Below are positions 41,350-50,525 of a stretch of 64,000 nt of DNA, one piece after another. Origin of the DNA: Gordonia phthalatica (lineage in GTDB: Bacteria; Actinomycetota; Actinomycetes; Mycobacteriales; Mycobacteriaceae); assembly GCF_001305675.1 (NCBI RefSeq), contig NZ_CP011853.1, positions 3,844,001-3,908,000 of the forward strand, given 5' to 3'. A program made the translations under genes and the position numbers. The notes beneath the pieces were generated by a model. That model ran no database searches. It was not told the DNA's origin and was given only the letters and a program-made list of their open reading frames with translations. Position 1 is the first letter of the stretch, and every line of letters starts with the position of its first letter.

Positions 41350-44274
41350 TTACTTCGGTGGCTTCACCGTCGACTCGGTCGGACGGGGATCGGGGTCGAG
41401 GAGTTCCAGCAGGTGCCTGCCGCGTCGACCGTCGCCGTCGTCCCCGCAGGTGGTGGGGTCCACGGTGGCGAGACGACGGATCTGGGTGGCGCACGAGAAG
41501 CCGTCGGTGAGGACGGTCGCGTGCGGGTGGCGGCGCAGGGCGGGCGCGAGCGCCTGTTCGGCGACGGCGTCGGACACCGCTTCGTGCCCCGCGGTGAAAC
41601 CGAAGTCGCCGGCGACACCGCAGCATCCGGCGGCTTCGACGACGCTGCCGACGCCGAGTGCGGTCAACGCGGCGCGCTGCACGCGGTTCCCGAACGACGC
41701 GTACTCGTGGCAGTGGGTCTGGACGACGACGTACTCGGGCACCTCACCGGGCCACGCCGGTGCGCGTCCCTCGGCGGCCAGCTCGCCGAGGTGCGTCGCG
41801 ACGGACCGGACGCGGGCTCCGACGCGGCGGGCCCGTGCGGCCTCGTCGGCACCCACCTCGTCCTCGGTCAGCAGTCGGGGGAGGTCGTCGTGCAGGGTGG
41901 CTGCGCAGCTCGGTTCGACGACGACGATCGGCGCTTCGCCGCCCAGTTCGTCGAGGTGGCGGGCGGTGCGCCGCAGTGTCTTGCGGGCGGCGTCGAGGCG
42001 GCCGGTGGTGATCTGGGTGAGACCGCAGCAGTGCTCGGCGGTGCACGCGACGGACCGGTGGACACCGCCGAGGACGCGAACCGCAGCTCCGGCCACCTCC
42101 GGGCGCAGACCGCGGGTGAACGAGTCCAGAAACAGCACGATCTCCGGGGGCGCGGGAGCGTTGATGCTCGCCGGCGCGTGCCGCAACTGCTCCTGGAGGG
42201 CGGCGGCCGACGCGAACTCCGGCAGAACGCGGTCGACGCCGATGCCGCCCAGCCGCGCTCCGGCACGACCGGCCCGGGTGCGCAGCACCGCGTTGAGCGG
42301 TCCGGCCAGGTACGGCGTCACGCGCAGCCAGGTGGGCAGCATGCCGAGGGTGTAGTGTTCGCGCGGCCGCAACCGGCCCTTGTAGCGGTGGTACAGCACC
42401 TCGGACTTCATGGCCGCCATGTCGACGCCGGTGGGGCAGTCCGACGAGCACGCCTTGCACGAGAGGCACAGGTCCATCGACTCGGCGAGGGCCGACGCCC
42501 GCCAGTCCACCCGGTCGAGGCCGTCGCGGGTGGCCTCCTGCAGCACGCGGGCGCGACCGCGGGTCGAGTCCTTCTCATCGCCGGTGGCTCGATACGACGG
42601 GCACATCACCCCGCCGGTGTGGGTGCGGCAGCGGCCGACGCCGATGCACGCCTGCGACGGATGCTCGGCGGTCACGTCGGCCAGCGACAGGTCGGCGTCG
42701 ATCGGGGCGGTCTGCCGGAGGCCGCCGGGGGCCAGAATGCCTGCCGGATCCCAGACGGCACCGAACAGTTCGAAGGCGTCGAGCATCTCCGGCGAGTACA
42801 TGATCGGCAGCAGCTCCGACCGTGCACGACCGTCCCCGTGTTCCCCCGACAGCGACCCCTCGTACCGCACGACGAGCCGCGCGGCGTCGGTGCAGAACTG
42901 CCGGAAGACGCGGCGGCCCTGCGCGCTGCGGAGGTCGAAGTCGATGCGGATGTGCATGCAGCCCGCGCCGAAGTGCCCGTACATGACGCCGGTCAGACCG
43001 TGGCGGGTCAGCAGATCGCGGAACTCGGCGAGATAGTCGCCGAGGAGGTCGGGGCGGACCGCGGCGTCCTCCCAACCGGGCCACGACAGGATGGTCTCCC
43101 CGGTGTCGGGGTCGACGAGACGCGAGCTGAGACCCGCACCGTCCTCGCGGACCCGCCACAGGTCCGCGCGTTCCGTCGGCTCAACGACCTGTCGGAGGTC
43201 CAGGGCACGACCGTCCGCGCGGAGATCGGCCTCCAGCGCGGCGGCGCGGGGGAAGCCGTCGTCGGCAGTCTCGTCGATCTCGATGAACAGCCAGGCGCTG
43301 CCCTCGGGGAGGTCGGCGACGGCGTCGGCGCCGCGACGCTCGCGCATCGTCGCGACGATCACCTCATCGACGCCCTCGACGGCGGTCGGCCGGTGCTTCA
43401 GCAGCAGCGGAACGTCACGGGCGGCGTCGACGATGTCGGCGTATCCGGCGACGATCAACGACGTGCGCGCGGGTTGTTCGGCGAGTGCGACGGTCGCCGA
43501 GGTGACGACCACGCACGTGCCCTCGCTGCCGACCAGGGCGCGGGCCACATCGAAGCCCTCCTCCGGCAGCAGATGCTTCAGGTGGTAGCCGGACACCTGC
43601 CGCGGGATGCGGCCGAGTTCCACACGGATGGCGGCGAGGTGGTCGTCGGCGAGCGAGCGGAGTTCTGCTTCCAGGTGCTCGGCACGCGCGGCGGCGATGT
43701 CGTCGCCGGGCACCGTCGCCCGGATCCCGGTGCGCGTCACGGTGATCCGCAGTCCGTCGGCGGTGACGGCGCGGAGTTCCACGACGTGGTCGGCGGTGCG
43801 CCCGTAGCGGACGGAGTGGTTGCCGCAGGCGTCGTTGCCGATGGCACCGCCGAGGCATGCGCGGCTCTGGCTCGACGGGTCGGGCGCGAAGGTGAGCCGT
43901 CGGTCGGTGGCGTCGAAGACCGCGGCGCGCAGCTGCGTCAGGACGACGCCGGCCTCGGCCGTCGCGGTGCGCGCGCGTTCGTCGACGGCCAGGACGCGGT
44001 GCATGTGGCGGGAGAGGTCGAGGACCAGGCCGCCGCCGATCGAGTTGCCCGACATCGACGTGCCGCCGCCGCGAGCGGTCACCGAGACGCCCAGCCGATG
44101 GCAGACCGACAACGCGGTCGCGACGTCGTCCTCGGAGTGCGGGAACAGGACCGCGGCGGGCGTCACGCGGTAGTTGGACGCGTCGTACGAGTACTCGGCG
44201 AGGCGTCGCGGATCGTGTTCGGGTTTCAGGCCTTCCGCGCGCAGTGCCGTTGTCAATGCGTTCGGATCAGCCAT
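41350..44274 (-). CDS. FAD- and Fe-S-binding dehydrogenase fusion (YdiJ-like, 2-hydroxyacid oxidation)
   Basis: 974 residues fusing three parts. The PCMH-type FAD domain contains TARGGGTSMSGNSIGGGLVLD; the FAD-oxidase C-terminal domain has MYGHFGAGCMHIRIDFD and LSGEHGDGRARSELL; the C-terminal ferredoxin and CCG region has CIGVGRCR, LCLSCKACSSDCPTGVDM and two Cys-rich CCG-type segments (EHCCGLTQ, AAGCCGVAGDFG). This is the layout of E. coli YdiJ (D-2-hydroxyglutarate dehydrogenase) and of fused D-lactate dehydrogenases. It passes electrons to the respiratory chain. Its start is 4 bases after the aminotransferase stop. The companion 2-hydroxyacid dehydrogenase at 45645 is divergent. Confidence 0.92.
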   Translation of the reverse strand: MADPNALTTALRAEGLKPEHDPRRLAEYSYDASNYRVTPAAVLFPHSEDDVATALSVCHRLGVSVTARGGGTSMSGNSIGGGLVLDLSRHMHRVLAVDERARTATAEAGVVLTQLRAAVFDATDRRLTFAPDPSSQSRACLGGAIGNDACGNHSVRYGRTADHVVELRAVTADGLRITVTRTGIRATVPGDDIAAARAEHLEAELRSLADDHLAAIRVELGRIPRQVSGYHLKHLLPEEGFDVARALVGSEGTCVVVTSATVALAEQPARTSLIVAGYADIVDAARDVPLLLKHRPTAVEGVDEVIVATMRERRGADAVADLPEGSAWLFIEIDETADDGFPRAAALEADLRADGRALDLRQVVEPTERADLWRVREDGAGLSSRLVDPDTGETILSWPGWEDAAVRPDLLGDYLAEFRDLLTRHGLTGVMYGHFGAGCMHIRIDFDLRSAQGRRVFRQFCTDAARLVVRYEGSLSGEHGDGRARSELLPIMYSPEMLDAFELFGAVWDPAGILAPGGLRQTAPIDADLSLADVTAEHPSQACIGVGRCRTHTGGVMCPSYRATGDEKDSTRGRARVLQEATRDGLDRVDWRASALAESMDLCLSCKACSSDCPTGVDMAAMKSEVLYHRYKGRLRPREHYTLGMLPTWLRVTPYLAGPLNAVLRTRAGRAGARLGGIGVDRVLPEFASAAALQEQLRHAPASINAPAPPEIVLFLDSFTRGLRPEVAGAAVRVLGGVHRSVACTAEHCCGLTQITTGRLDAARKTLRRTARHLDELGGEAPIVVVEPSCAATLHDDLPRLLTEDEVGADEAARARRVGARVRSVATHLGELAAEGRAPAWPGEVPEYVVVQTHCHEYASFGNRVQRAALTALGVGSVVEAAGCCGVAGDFGFTAGHEAVSDAVAEQALAPALRRHPHATVLTDGFSCATQIRRLATVDPTTCGDDGDGRRGRHLLELLDPDPRPTESTVKPPK

Positions 44275-44278
44275 GCTG

Positions 44279-45565
44279 TCAGCTTTCCACTGCGCGTCGC
44301 ACCGCGCGAATGAATCGCTGCGTGCCGGTGGCGATCTCGTCCTCGCTGACGGTCAGCGCGGGGATGATGCGGACGATCGATCCCAGCGGACCGCAGGTGA
44401 GGGTCAACAGGTCCTCATCGATGCACGCCTGCTGGACGGCGCCTGCCAGTCGGACCGCCTCCAGGGATTCGGGGCCGCCGGCGTTGGCCGTGGGATCACC
44501 GAACTCGACGGCCAGCATCAGGCCGATGCCGCGGATGTCGCTGATGGCGTCGACGTCGGCGAGACCTTCCTTCAGGCCGGTCAGCAACTGCTCGCCGCGG
44601 ATCCGCGAGTTCTCGACCAGACCCTCCCGTTCCACGACGCCGAGCGTCGCGACGCCGGCCGCCGCCGAGACGGCGTTGCCACCGTAGGTGCCGCCTTGCG
44701 AGCCGGGCCAGGCCTTGGCCATGATCTCCTCGGGAGCGGCGATCGCCGAGATCGGGAAGCCGGATGCGATGCCCTTGGCGGTGATGATGACGTCGGGCAC
44801 CAATCCGTCGACGTGCTGGTGCCCCCAGAACCTGCCGGTGCGGCCGACGCCCGCCTGGACCTCGTCGAGCACCATCAGCGCACCGTACTTCTCGGTGCGT
44901 TCACGCAGGCCGGCGAGGTAGGCGGGCGGCACCTGGAGGTAGCCGCCGTCGCCGAGGACCGGTTCGATGAGGACGGCGGCGAGCTCGCGCGGGCTGATGC
45001 GCGTGGCCATCATGTAGTCGAACTCCTTGAGCGCGTAGTCGACGGCGTCGGCCTCCGACAGCTGCAGTCGTCGAGCATCCGGGAAGGGCGTGGATGCGAC
45101 ACCGGCCATCATCGGGCCGAAGCCCGCGGAGAACTTGGTGCCCGCGGTCGTCAGCGACGCCGCCGCCACGGTCCTTCCGTGGAAGCCGCGCTGCACGGTG
45201 ACGATGTACTGCCGTCCGGTGGCCATGCGTGCAAGGCGGACCGCGGCCTCCACCGCCTCCGACCCGGAGTTGGAGTAGAAGACGGAGTCGATGCCGTCGG
45301 GCAGGTGCTCGCCGAGCTTCTCGGTGAGCTGCAGCAGCGGCTGGTGCATGACGGTCGTGCACTGGGCGTGAATGATCCTGGCGCACTGGGCCTGTGCCGC
45401 AGCGACCACGTCGGGATGGCAGTGGCCGGTGCTGGTGACGCCGATGCCCGTCGTGAAGTCCAGGTAGCGGCGGCCGTCCGTGCCGTAGATCCACGACCCG
45501 AGCGCGTGGTCGACGACGACAGGCGTCGCCTGCTTGAGAACCGGGGAGAGCGATGCCTTCGTCAT
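44279..45565 (-). CDS. Class III aminotransferase (GabT-like)
   Basis: 428 residues, PLP fold-type I. VFYSNSGSEAVEAAVRLAR, VLDEVQAGVGRTGRFW with the PLP-binding Asp, ITAKGIASGFP with the Schiff-base Lys, and GTYGGNAVSAAAGVATL are all typical of 4-aminobutyrate and related omega-aminotransferases. The frame is open upstream to 46165 on the opposite strand of the next gene; I chose ATG 45565 because the family's N-terminus begins there. It is the first gene of a three-gene operon with a semialdehyde dehydrogenase, which supports an omega-amino acid substrate. Confidence 0.92.
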   Translation of the reverse strand: MTKASLSPVLKQATPVVVDHALGSWIYGTDGRRYLDFTTGIGVTSTGHCHPDVVAAAQAQCARIIHAQCTTVMHQPLLQLTEKLGEHLPDGIDSVFYSNSGSEAVEAAVRLARMATGRQYIVTVQRGFHGRTVAAASLTTAGTKFSAGFGPMMAGVASTPFPDARRLQLSEADAVDYALKEFDYMMATRISPRELAAVLIEPVLGDGGYLQVPPAYLAGLRERTEKYGALMVLDEVQAGVGRTGRFWGHQHVDGLVPDVIITAKGIASGFPISAIAAPEEIMAKAWPGSQGGTYGGNAVSAAAGVATLGVVEREGLVENSRIRGEQLLTGLKEGLADVDAISDIRGIGLMLAVEFGDPTANAGGPESLEAVRLAGAVQQACIDEDLLTLTCGPLGSIVRIIPALTVSEDEIATGTQRFIRAVRRAVES

Positions 45566-45590
45566 ACGGCCAGTGTGTGCCTCCCGCCAC

Positions 45591-45619
45591 CTACTGTCAA
45601 TAGTAGGATTGTAGACAAT
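45591..45619. promoter_or_regulatory. Divergent control region with a GntR-type dyad
   Basis: ATTGT-AG-ACAAT at 45608-45619 matches the dyad before the amidase gene. A second inverted repeat CTACT-N6-AGTAG (45591-45606) abuts it. The region separates the leftward aminotransferase operon (start 45565) from the rightward dehydrogenase gene (start 45645). Confidence 0.6.
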
Positions 45620-45644
45620 AGTTGTTGGGGTTACGGTGGTCGAC

Positions 45645-46625
45645 ATGAGCGCTGATTCCCCCGTCGTCGTGCTCCTGACGGCCGACGACGTGCCCCCGCC
45701 GAGCGACCTCTCCACCGTCGAGCGACTCGCCGACGTGCGGCGCGCAACCGCCGCCTCCCTGGCCGACGCGCTGCCCGGCGCCGACGTGCTGCTGGTGTGG
45801 GACATCTTCTCGGGCGCGCTCGCCGACGGCTGGCACGCCGCCGACTCGCTGCGCTGGGTGCACGTCGCGGCGGCCGGGGTCGACAAGCTGCTCTTCGACG
45901 ACCTCCGCGCCTCCGAAGTGGTCGTCACCAATGCGCACGGCGTGTTCGACGAGCCGATCGCCGAATACGTTCTGGCGTGCGTGCTCGCCAACGACAAGCA
46001 GCTGCACCGCACCGAGGAGTTCCGGCGGCGCGGCGAGTGGGTGCACCGCGAGACCCTGCGGGTCCGCGGGAGGCGAGTCCTGGTGGTCGGCACCGGCGGG
46101 ATCGGCCGCGCGATCGCGCGGATGCTGACCGCGGTCGGCCTCGACGTCCGCGGCGCCGGCCGCACTCCGCGCGACGACGACCCCGACTTCGGGACGGTCG
46201 TGAGTTCGGCGGACCTCGCCGCGCATCTCCAGGACGTCGATCACCTGGTGATGGTCGCGCCACTGACCGACGCGACGCGCGGCATGCTCGGCGTCCGCGA
46301 ACTGGCCGCTCTGCCCGACGGCGCGCACGTGATCAACGTCGGCCGCGGCCCGCTGATCGATCAGCCTGCACTGACCGCGGAGATCGCCGCCGGTCGACTG
46401 ACCGCACACCTGGATGTACTGGTCGACGAACCGCTCCCCGCCGACGATCCGCTCTGGACTCTGCCCGGGGCACACATCAGCCCCCACATGTCCGGCGACG
46501 TGATCGGCTGGCGGGACGCCCTGTCCACCCAGTTCCTCGAGAAGCTCCGCGACTACGTCGCCGGCCGCACACCCGGCCCGGCGGTCGACAAGCAGCGCGG
46601 GTACGTGCCGGGCACGGTTCGCTGA
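45645..46625 (+). CDS. D-isomer-specific 2-hydroxyacid dehydrogenase
   Basis: About 326 residues. The NAD-binding motif is VVGTGGIGRAIARML; the catalytic residues are Arg in INVGRGPLIDQ, Glu in LVDEPLPADDP and His in HISPHMSGDVIG. It interconverts 2-oxo and D-2-hydroxy acids. ATG 45645 has GGTGG five bases upstream; GTG 45636 is an alternative adding three residues. It is divergent from the aminotransferase/FAD dehydrogenase operon and shares its control region, so it may make or recycle a D-hydroxyacid handled by the FAD/Fe-S dehydrogenase. Confidence 0.9.
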   Translation: MSADSPVVVLLTADDVPPPSDLSTVERLADVRRATAASLADALPGADVLLVWDIFSGALADGWHAADSLRWVHVAAAGVDKLLFDDLRASEVVVTNAHGVFDEPIAEYVLACVLANDKQLHRTEEFRRRGEWVHRETLRVRGRRVLVVGTGGIGRAIARMLTAVGLDVRGAGRTPRDDDPDFGTVVSSADLAAHLQDVDHLVMVAPLTDATRGMLGVRELAALPDGAHVINVGRGPLIDQPALTAEIAAGRLTAHLDVLVDEPLPADDPLWTLPGAHISPHMSGDVIGWRDALSTQFLEKLRDYVAGRTPGPAVDKQRGYVPGTVR

Positions 46626-46788
46626 CCCAGCCCGAGTGCAACGGGTTTCGACTGCGGTGCTCGCTGCGCTGCGCTCCTCGCTCAATCAGCGAGTGGGGCG
46701 TCGGCACCACAGGTCGGTCGAGTTCGCCGACGCGAACGCAGTGAGCGCTCGACGAGTATCTCGAGACCACCGCACGACAGGCTGGGTC
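46624..46788. repeat. 165-bp intergenic repeat with GACCCAGCC / GGCTGGGTC ends
   Basis: The ends are perfect 9-bp inverted repeats (46624-46632, 46780-46788). The left one overlaps the stop codon of the dehydrogenase. Inside are further palindromic words (CTCGCTGCGCTGCGC, GAACGCAGTGAGCGCTC). It belongs to the same family as 55428-55647, and lies between convergent genes. Confidence 0.65.
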
Positions 46789-46797
46789 CGGCACCCG

Positions 46798-47712
46798 TCA
46801 GCCGGGCGCCGCCAACCCCACCGCAGCCGCCCCGTCGATCATCGCGTCGATGAAGGCGTTCAGCGGTTCGCGGTCGGCGTCGCGGGCGCGGAACGCTATG
46901 GACAGGTTGCGCTGGAAGTGCCCGGCGAGCGGGGTCAGTTCGACGCCGTCGGGCAGGGTCCGCGCGCCGAGGTCGGACACGAGGGTCACGCCGAGGCCCG
47001 CCGCCGCGAGAGCCAGGGCCGTCGACTGCTCCCCCGCCGAGTGGTGGACGTCGGGGTCGAAACCGGCTTCGCGGCACGCGAGCCGGACGGCACGACCGAA
47101 GTGCGATCGTGCGTCGGACAGGATCCACGGACTGGTGGCGAGTTCGGCGAGCTCGATCGGCTCGCTCCCGAAGGTCCCGGCACGCGCGGCCACCGACATC
47201 TGCTCGACGGCGATCGGCCGCCACCGCAGGGTGCGGATCTGCGGCATCGCGTAGTTGGAGTAGTCGATGACGAAGCAGAGGTCCAGCGAGCCGTCGCGCA
47301 CGGCATCGGATCCGGCCTCCGGTTCCAGTTCGACGGTCTGCACGGCGATCCCGGGCGACCGCTGCGCGAGCAGCGCGAGCCCGGTCGGGAGCAACCCCGA
47401 CGCGACCGACGCCCACACCCCGGCGTGCAGGGAGGCGGTGGTGCCGTCGCGCAGCGACTCGATGGCGTTACCGGCGCTCTCGACGGCGTCGAGGATGTCC
47501 TCGGAGTGGTCGGCGAGCACGCGCCCGGCCTCGGTGAGCACGATCCGACGACCGTGCCGTGCGAACAGCGGGGTCTGCGCCTCGCGCTCCAATTGGGCGA
47601 GCTGCTGGGAGACCGCAGACGCGGAGTAGTGGAGGGCGTCGGCCACCGCGGTCACCGTGCCGCGGTACCGAAGCTCTCGAAGCAGTTTCAGGCGGTGCAG
47701 CGAGACCTCCAT
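46798..47712 (-). CDS. LysR-family regulator
   Basis: 304 residues. N-terminal winged HTH (LRYRGTVTAVADALHYSASAV, then SQQLAQLEREAQTPLF) and a LysR substrate-binding domain. ATG 47712 is divergent from the Glu/Leu/Phe/Val dehydrogenase gene with a 123-bp shared control region, the classical arrangement for a LysR regulator and its target. The effector may be an amino acid or oxo acid. I could not define a T-N11-A box with confidence. Confidence 0.92.
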   Translation of the reverse strand: MEVSLHRLKLLRELRYRGTVTAVADALHYSASAVSQQLAQLEREAQTPLFARHGRRIVLTEAGRVLADHSEDILDAVESAGNAIESLRDGTTASLHAGVWASVASGLLPTGLALLAQRSPGIAVQTVELEPEAGSDAVRDGSLDLCFVIDYSNYAMPQIRTLRWRPIAVEQMSVAARAGTFGSEPIELAELATSPWILSDARSHFGRAVRLACREAGFDPDVHHSAGEQSTALALAAAGLGVTLVSDLGARTLPDGVELTPLAGHFQRNLSIAFRARDADREPLNAFIDAMIDGAAAVGLAAPG

Positions 47713-47835
47713 GCATCGAGGTTACTGAACGATGCTGTGCACGAAGTCGACATGGACGCGATGCCCGTTTCGCCCCGACCATGAAGGTGCAGGTGATTCC
47801 TGCGATCCCACGATGCGACAGCAGAGGAGGCGACG

Positions 47836-49083
47836 ATGACGCTCACCCCGATGGACCCCACCGCCCTGGGACGGACCGATGCGACCCCGTTGGCGACGCC
47901 GGAGGTCACGCCATCCGTCCTCCCCGTCTCCGACCGTCGCCCGCCGTACCTGCGGATCGAATGGCACGACGACGTCACCGGTGCCGTCGGCTACCTGGTG
48001 GTCGACTCCCTGGTGCACGGCATGGCCACCGGCGGAACCCGCATGCGCGCCGGCTGCACCGTTGACGAGGTCGCGGACCTCGCCCGCGGCATGTCGAACA
48101 AGACCGCGGCCTTCGACCTCCCGGTCGGCGGTGCCAAGGGCGGCATCGACTTCGACCCGAAGGACCCGCGCGCCCTCGACGTCCTCACCCGGTTCTGCGA
48201 GGCGATGAGCCCGTTCCTCGATCGGCACTGGGTGACGGCCGAGGATCTCGGCGTCTCGCAGGAGACGATCGACACGGTCTTCGATCGTCTCGGCATGCGG
48301 CAGTCGTACCACGCGGCCATCGAGCGCTCCGCCGATCCCGCAGCGACCGCCGACCGCGTTCTCGCCGGCCTGCACGCGCACGCACCGGGCGGCCTGCTCG
48401 GCGACGTGATCGGCGGATACGGCGTGGCGCAGGCGTGCCTGGCCGCGACCCGGGCACGGGGCCGGACGCCCGCGGAGACCAGTGTCGCGGTGCAGGGTGT
48501 CGGGACGATGGGCGGCGGCGCGGCGTTCTACCTGCACGAGGCGGGGATGCGCGTCGTCGCGTTGGCGGACGCCGTCGGCACCCTGTACGACGCCGACGGC
48601 CTCGACGTCCCGCTGCTGCTCGCGTCCCGGAATCGGTACGGCGAGATCGACCGCGCCGTGGTCCCGGACCGGGTCGCCCGATTCCCGCGCAACGCCGTCG
48701 TCGCCACCCACTGCGACATCCTGGTGCCCGCCGCGGTCTCGTACGCGATCACCGCGGAGAACGCTGGCGACGTCGCCGCCGAGGTGATCGTCGAGGCCGC
48801 CAACGCGCCGACTACCGCGGACGCCGAGTTGGACCTCACCGCGCGCGGCATCGCGGTGATTCCCGACTTCATCGCGAACGCGGGAGCCGTCGCGTGGGCG
48901 TGGTGGCTGCTGCAGGGATACGTCGGCGACGACTACCGCGACTCGTTCACGCGTCTGCACGCGGAGATGGACGCGAAGGTGTCGTCGCTGCTGCGCGGGT
49001 GGGACCCGTCGAGGGGCCCCATCCGCTGGGCTGCCGACGTCTCGCAGGCCGTCCGGTCGCCTGTGCCGCTCGTGGTGCCGTAG
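47836..49083 (+). CDS. Glu/Leu/Phe/Val dehydrogenase-family enzyme
   Basis: 415 residues. The catalytic glycine-rich segment with the active-site Lys is LPVGGAKGGIDFDP; the NAD-binding part has AVQGVGTMGGGAAFYL; the C-terminus contains VVEAANAPTT-type IVEAANAPTTADAEL. It performs reversible oxidative deamination of an amino acid to a 2-oxo acid and ammonia. GAGGAGG precedes ATG 47836. The specific amino acid is not readable. It is divergent from the LysR gene and lies in a block of nitrogen catabolism genes. Confidence 0.92.
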   Translation: MTLTPMDPTALGRTDATPLATPEVTPSVLPVSDRRPPYLRIEWHDDVTGAVGYLVVDSLVHGMATGGTRMRAGCTVDEVADLARGMSNKTAAFDLPVGGAKGGIDFDPKDPRALDVLTRFCEAMSPFLDRHWVTAEDLGVSQETIDTVFDRLGMRQSYHAAIERSADPAATADRVLAGLHAHAPGGLLGDVIGGYGVAQACLAATRARGRTPAETSVAVQGVGTMGGGAAFYLHEAGMRVVALADAVGTLYDADGLDVPLLLASRNRYGEIDRAVVPDRVARFPRNAVVATHCDILVPAAVSYAITAENAGDVAAEVIVEAANAPTTADAELDLTARGIAVIPDFIANAGAVAWAWWLLQGYVGDDYRDSFTRLHAEMDAKVSSLLRGWDPSRGPIRWAADVSQAVRSPVPLVVP

Positions 49084-49147
49084 CCGGGCTGCGTGCGATC
49101 AACTGGTCGGGCTGACGCCGACGCGTCGGATGCGTACCGTCGAAGCC

Positions 49148-49798
49148 ATGGCTGCCATCACGATCATCGGCGGGCACGGCAAGATCGCGCTGCTGCTCGC
49201 CCCGCTCCTCATCGCCCGCGGTGACACCGTCACCTCGATCATCCGCAACCCCGACCACGCGGCCCAGGTCGCGGCCACCGGAGCCGATCCCGTCGTGTTC
49301 GACATCGAGCGCGGCTCTGTCGAACAGTTCACGGCGGCCCTGCAGGGCTCCGACGCCGTGGTGTTCAGCGCGGGTGCCGGCGGCGGGAACCCGCAGCGGA
49401 CGTACGCGGTGGACCGCGACGCGGCGATCACCTCCATGAGGGCGGCCGAAGCGGCCGGGATCCGCCGGTACGTGATGGTGTCGTACCTCGGGGCGCAGAC
49501 CGATCACGGGGTGCCGGAGGACAACTCCTTCTTCCCGTACGCGGAGGCCAAGGCCGCGGCCGACGCGGCTCTCCGCGCGTCCGACCTCGACTGGACCATC
49601 CTGATGCCGGGTCGGCTGACGCTCGATCAACCGACCGGCGCGATCGATCCCGTCGCCCGACGCTCCGGAGACAATCCGGGCACGTCGCGCGCCAACGTCG
49701 CGATGGTGGCGGCCGCAGCGCTTGCCATGCCCTCGACCATCGGCGAGGACATCCCGTTCACCGACGGCGACGTGCCGATCGAGCAGGCGCTGGCGTGA
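49148..49798 (+). CDS. NAD(P)-binding SDR-like oxidoreductase
   Basis: 216 residues of the atypical SDR / NAD(P)H-binding family. The nucleotide motif ITIIGGHGKIALLLAPLL is at the extreme N-terminus, followed by VVFSAGAGGGNPQRTYAVD and VMVSYLGAQTD. Members include YwnB/YtfG-like flavin or quinone-related proteins. I chose ATG 49148 because the Rossmann fold starts at once; the frame is open to 49130. It is a single gene between the dehydrogenase and the TetR gene. Confidence 0.85.
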   Translation: MAAITIIGGHGKIALLLAPLLIARGDTVTSIIRNPDHAAQVAATGADPVVFDIERGSVEQFTAALQGSDAVVFSAGAGGGNPQRTYAVDRDAAITSMRAAEAAGIRRYVMVSYLGAQTDHGVPEDNSFFPYAEAKAAADAALRASDLDWTILMPGRLTLDQPTGAIDPVARRSGDNPGTSRANVAMVAAAALAMPSTIGEDIPFTDGDVPIEQALA

Positions 49799-49883
49799 GG
49801 TGAACTCCGACACCGCATCTCGTGCGACTGTCGGACCGAACTCGCGATGCCGAGCGCCTCGGGCGCAGTAAACTCCTGTCCCG

Positions 49884-50510
49884 ATGCCTCCCAGTACCAC
49901 CCGACGACGGCGGGCCGAACACCTCGGCCCGCAGCGTCGCCGACCCCAGATCCTGGACGTGGCACTCGACATCGCGGTGACCGAGGGCATCTCGGCGGTC
50001 ACCGTCGCGTCGGTCGCCGAACGGCTCGACGTGACACGACCGGTCATCTACACGTGCTTCGCCAATCGCGTCGAATTGATCGACGAGCTGGTGCGCCGCG
50101 AGGAGGATCGACTGAGGCAGAGCGTCGGCGCCGTCCTCCGCCGACGTGAGGTGGACGCGGACGCCGACGTCTTCGTCGAAGGGTTCCGGGCGCTGTTGGG
50201 CACCGTGGTGGACCATCCGAACACTTGGCGCCTCGTGTACGGCTCTCCCGACGCCGAGGTGGCCGACTACTTCGGTCGCGGTCGTGCCGATGCCGTGACT
50301 CGCTGCACCGCACTCCTGAGGCCCACCCTGGTGAAGTGGGGCATGCCGGAGTCCCAGGTCGAGAAGAAGCTCGGCGCCATGGTGGAACTGTGGGTCTCGA
50401 CCAGCGAGGGGATGGTCCGGACTTTTCTCGCCGACGACTCGTGGGATCCCGGCGAACTCGCCGAGTTCATGGGCCGCAGCGTCTACCGGGCGCTGCGCGC
50501 CGCCGTCTGA
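49884..50510 (+). CDS. TetR-family regulator (copy 2)
   Basis: 208 residues. HTH in ISAVTVASVAERLDVTRPVIY, preceded by HLGPQRRRPQILDVALDIA. It is paralogous along its whole length to the TetR protein at 23400-24050 (shared VTRPVIY, FVEGFRALL / FIDGFQALL, YGSPDAEV, FGRGRA, SVYRALR). A DUF2236 gene lies convergent to it 15 bp away, so both TetR copies are neighbours of DUF2236 genes. Regulatory target probably the DUF2236 or oxidoreductase promoter at 51741-51888. Confidence 0.9.
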   Translation: MPPSTTRRRRAEHLGPQRRRPQILDVALDIAVTEGISAVTVASVAERLDVTRPVIYTCFANRVELIDELVRREEDRLRQSVGAVLRRREVDADADVFVEGFRALLGTVVDHPNTWRLVYGSPDAEVADYFGRGRADAVTRCTALLRPTLVKWGMPESQVEKKLGAMVELWVSTSEGMVRTFLADDSWDPGELAEFMGRSVYRALRAAV

Positions 50511-50525
50511 TCCGACGGACCCGGC

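Noticed and set aside
41344..44313. 989-codon plus-strand frame opposite the FAD/Fe-S dehydrogenase
   Set aside because: The minus-strand protein has all FAD and Fe-S motifs; the plus frame has none.
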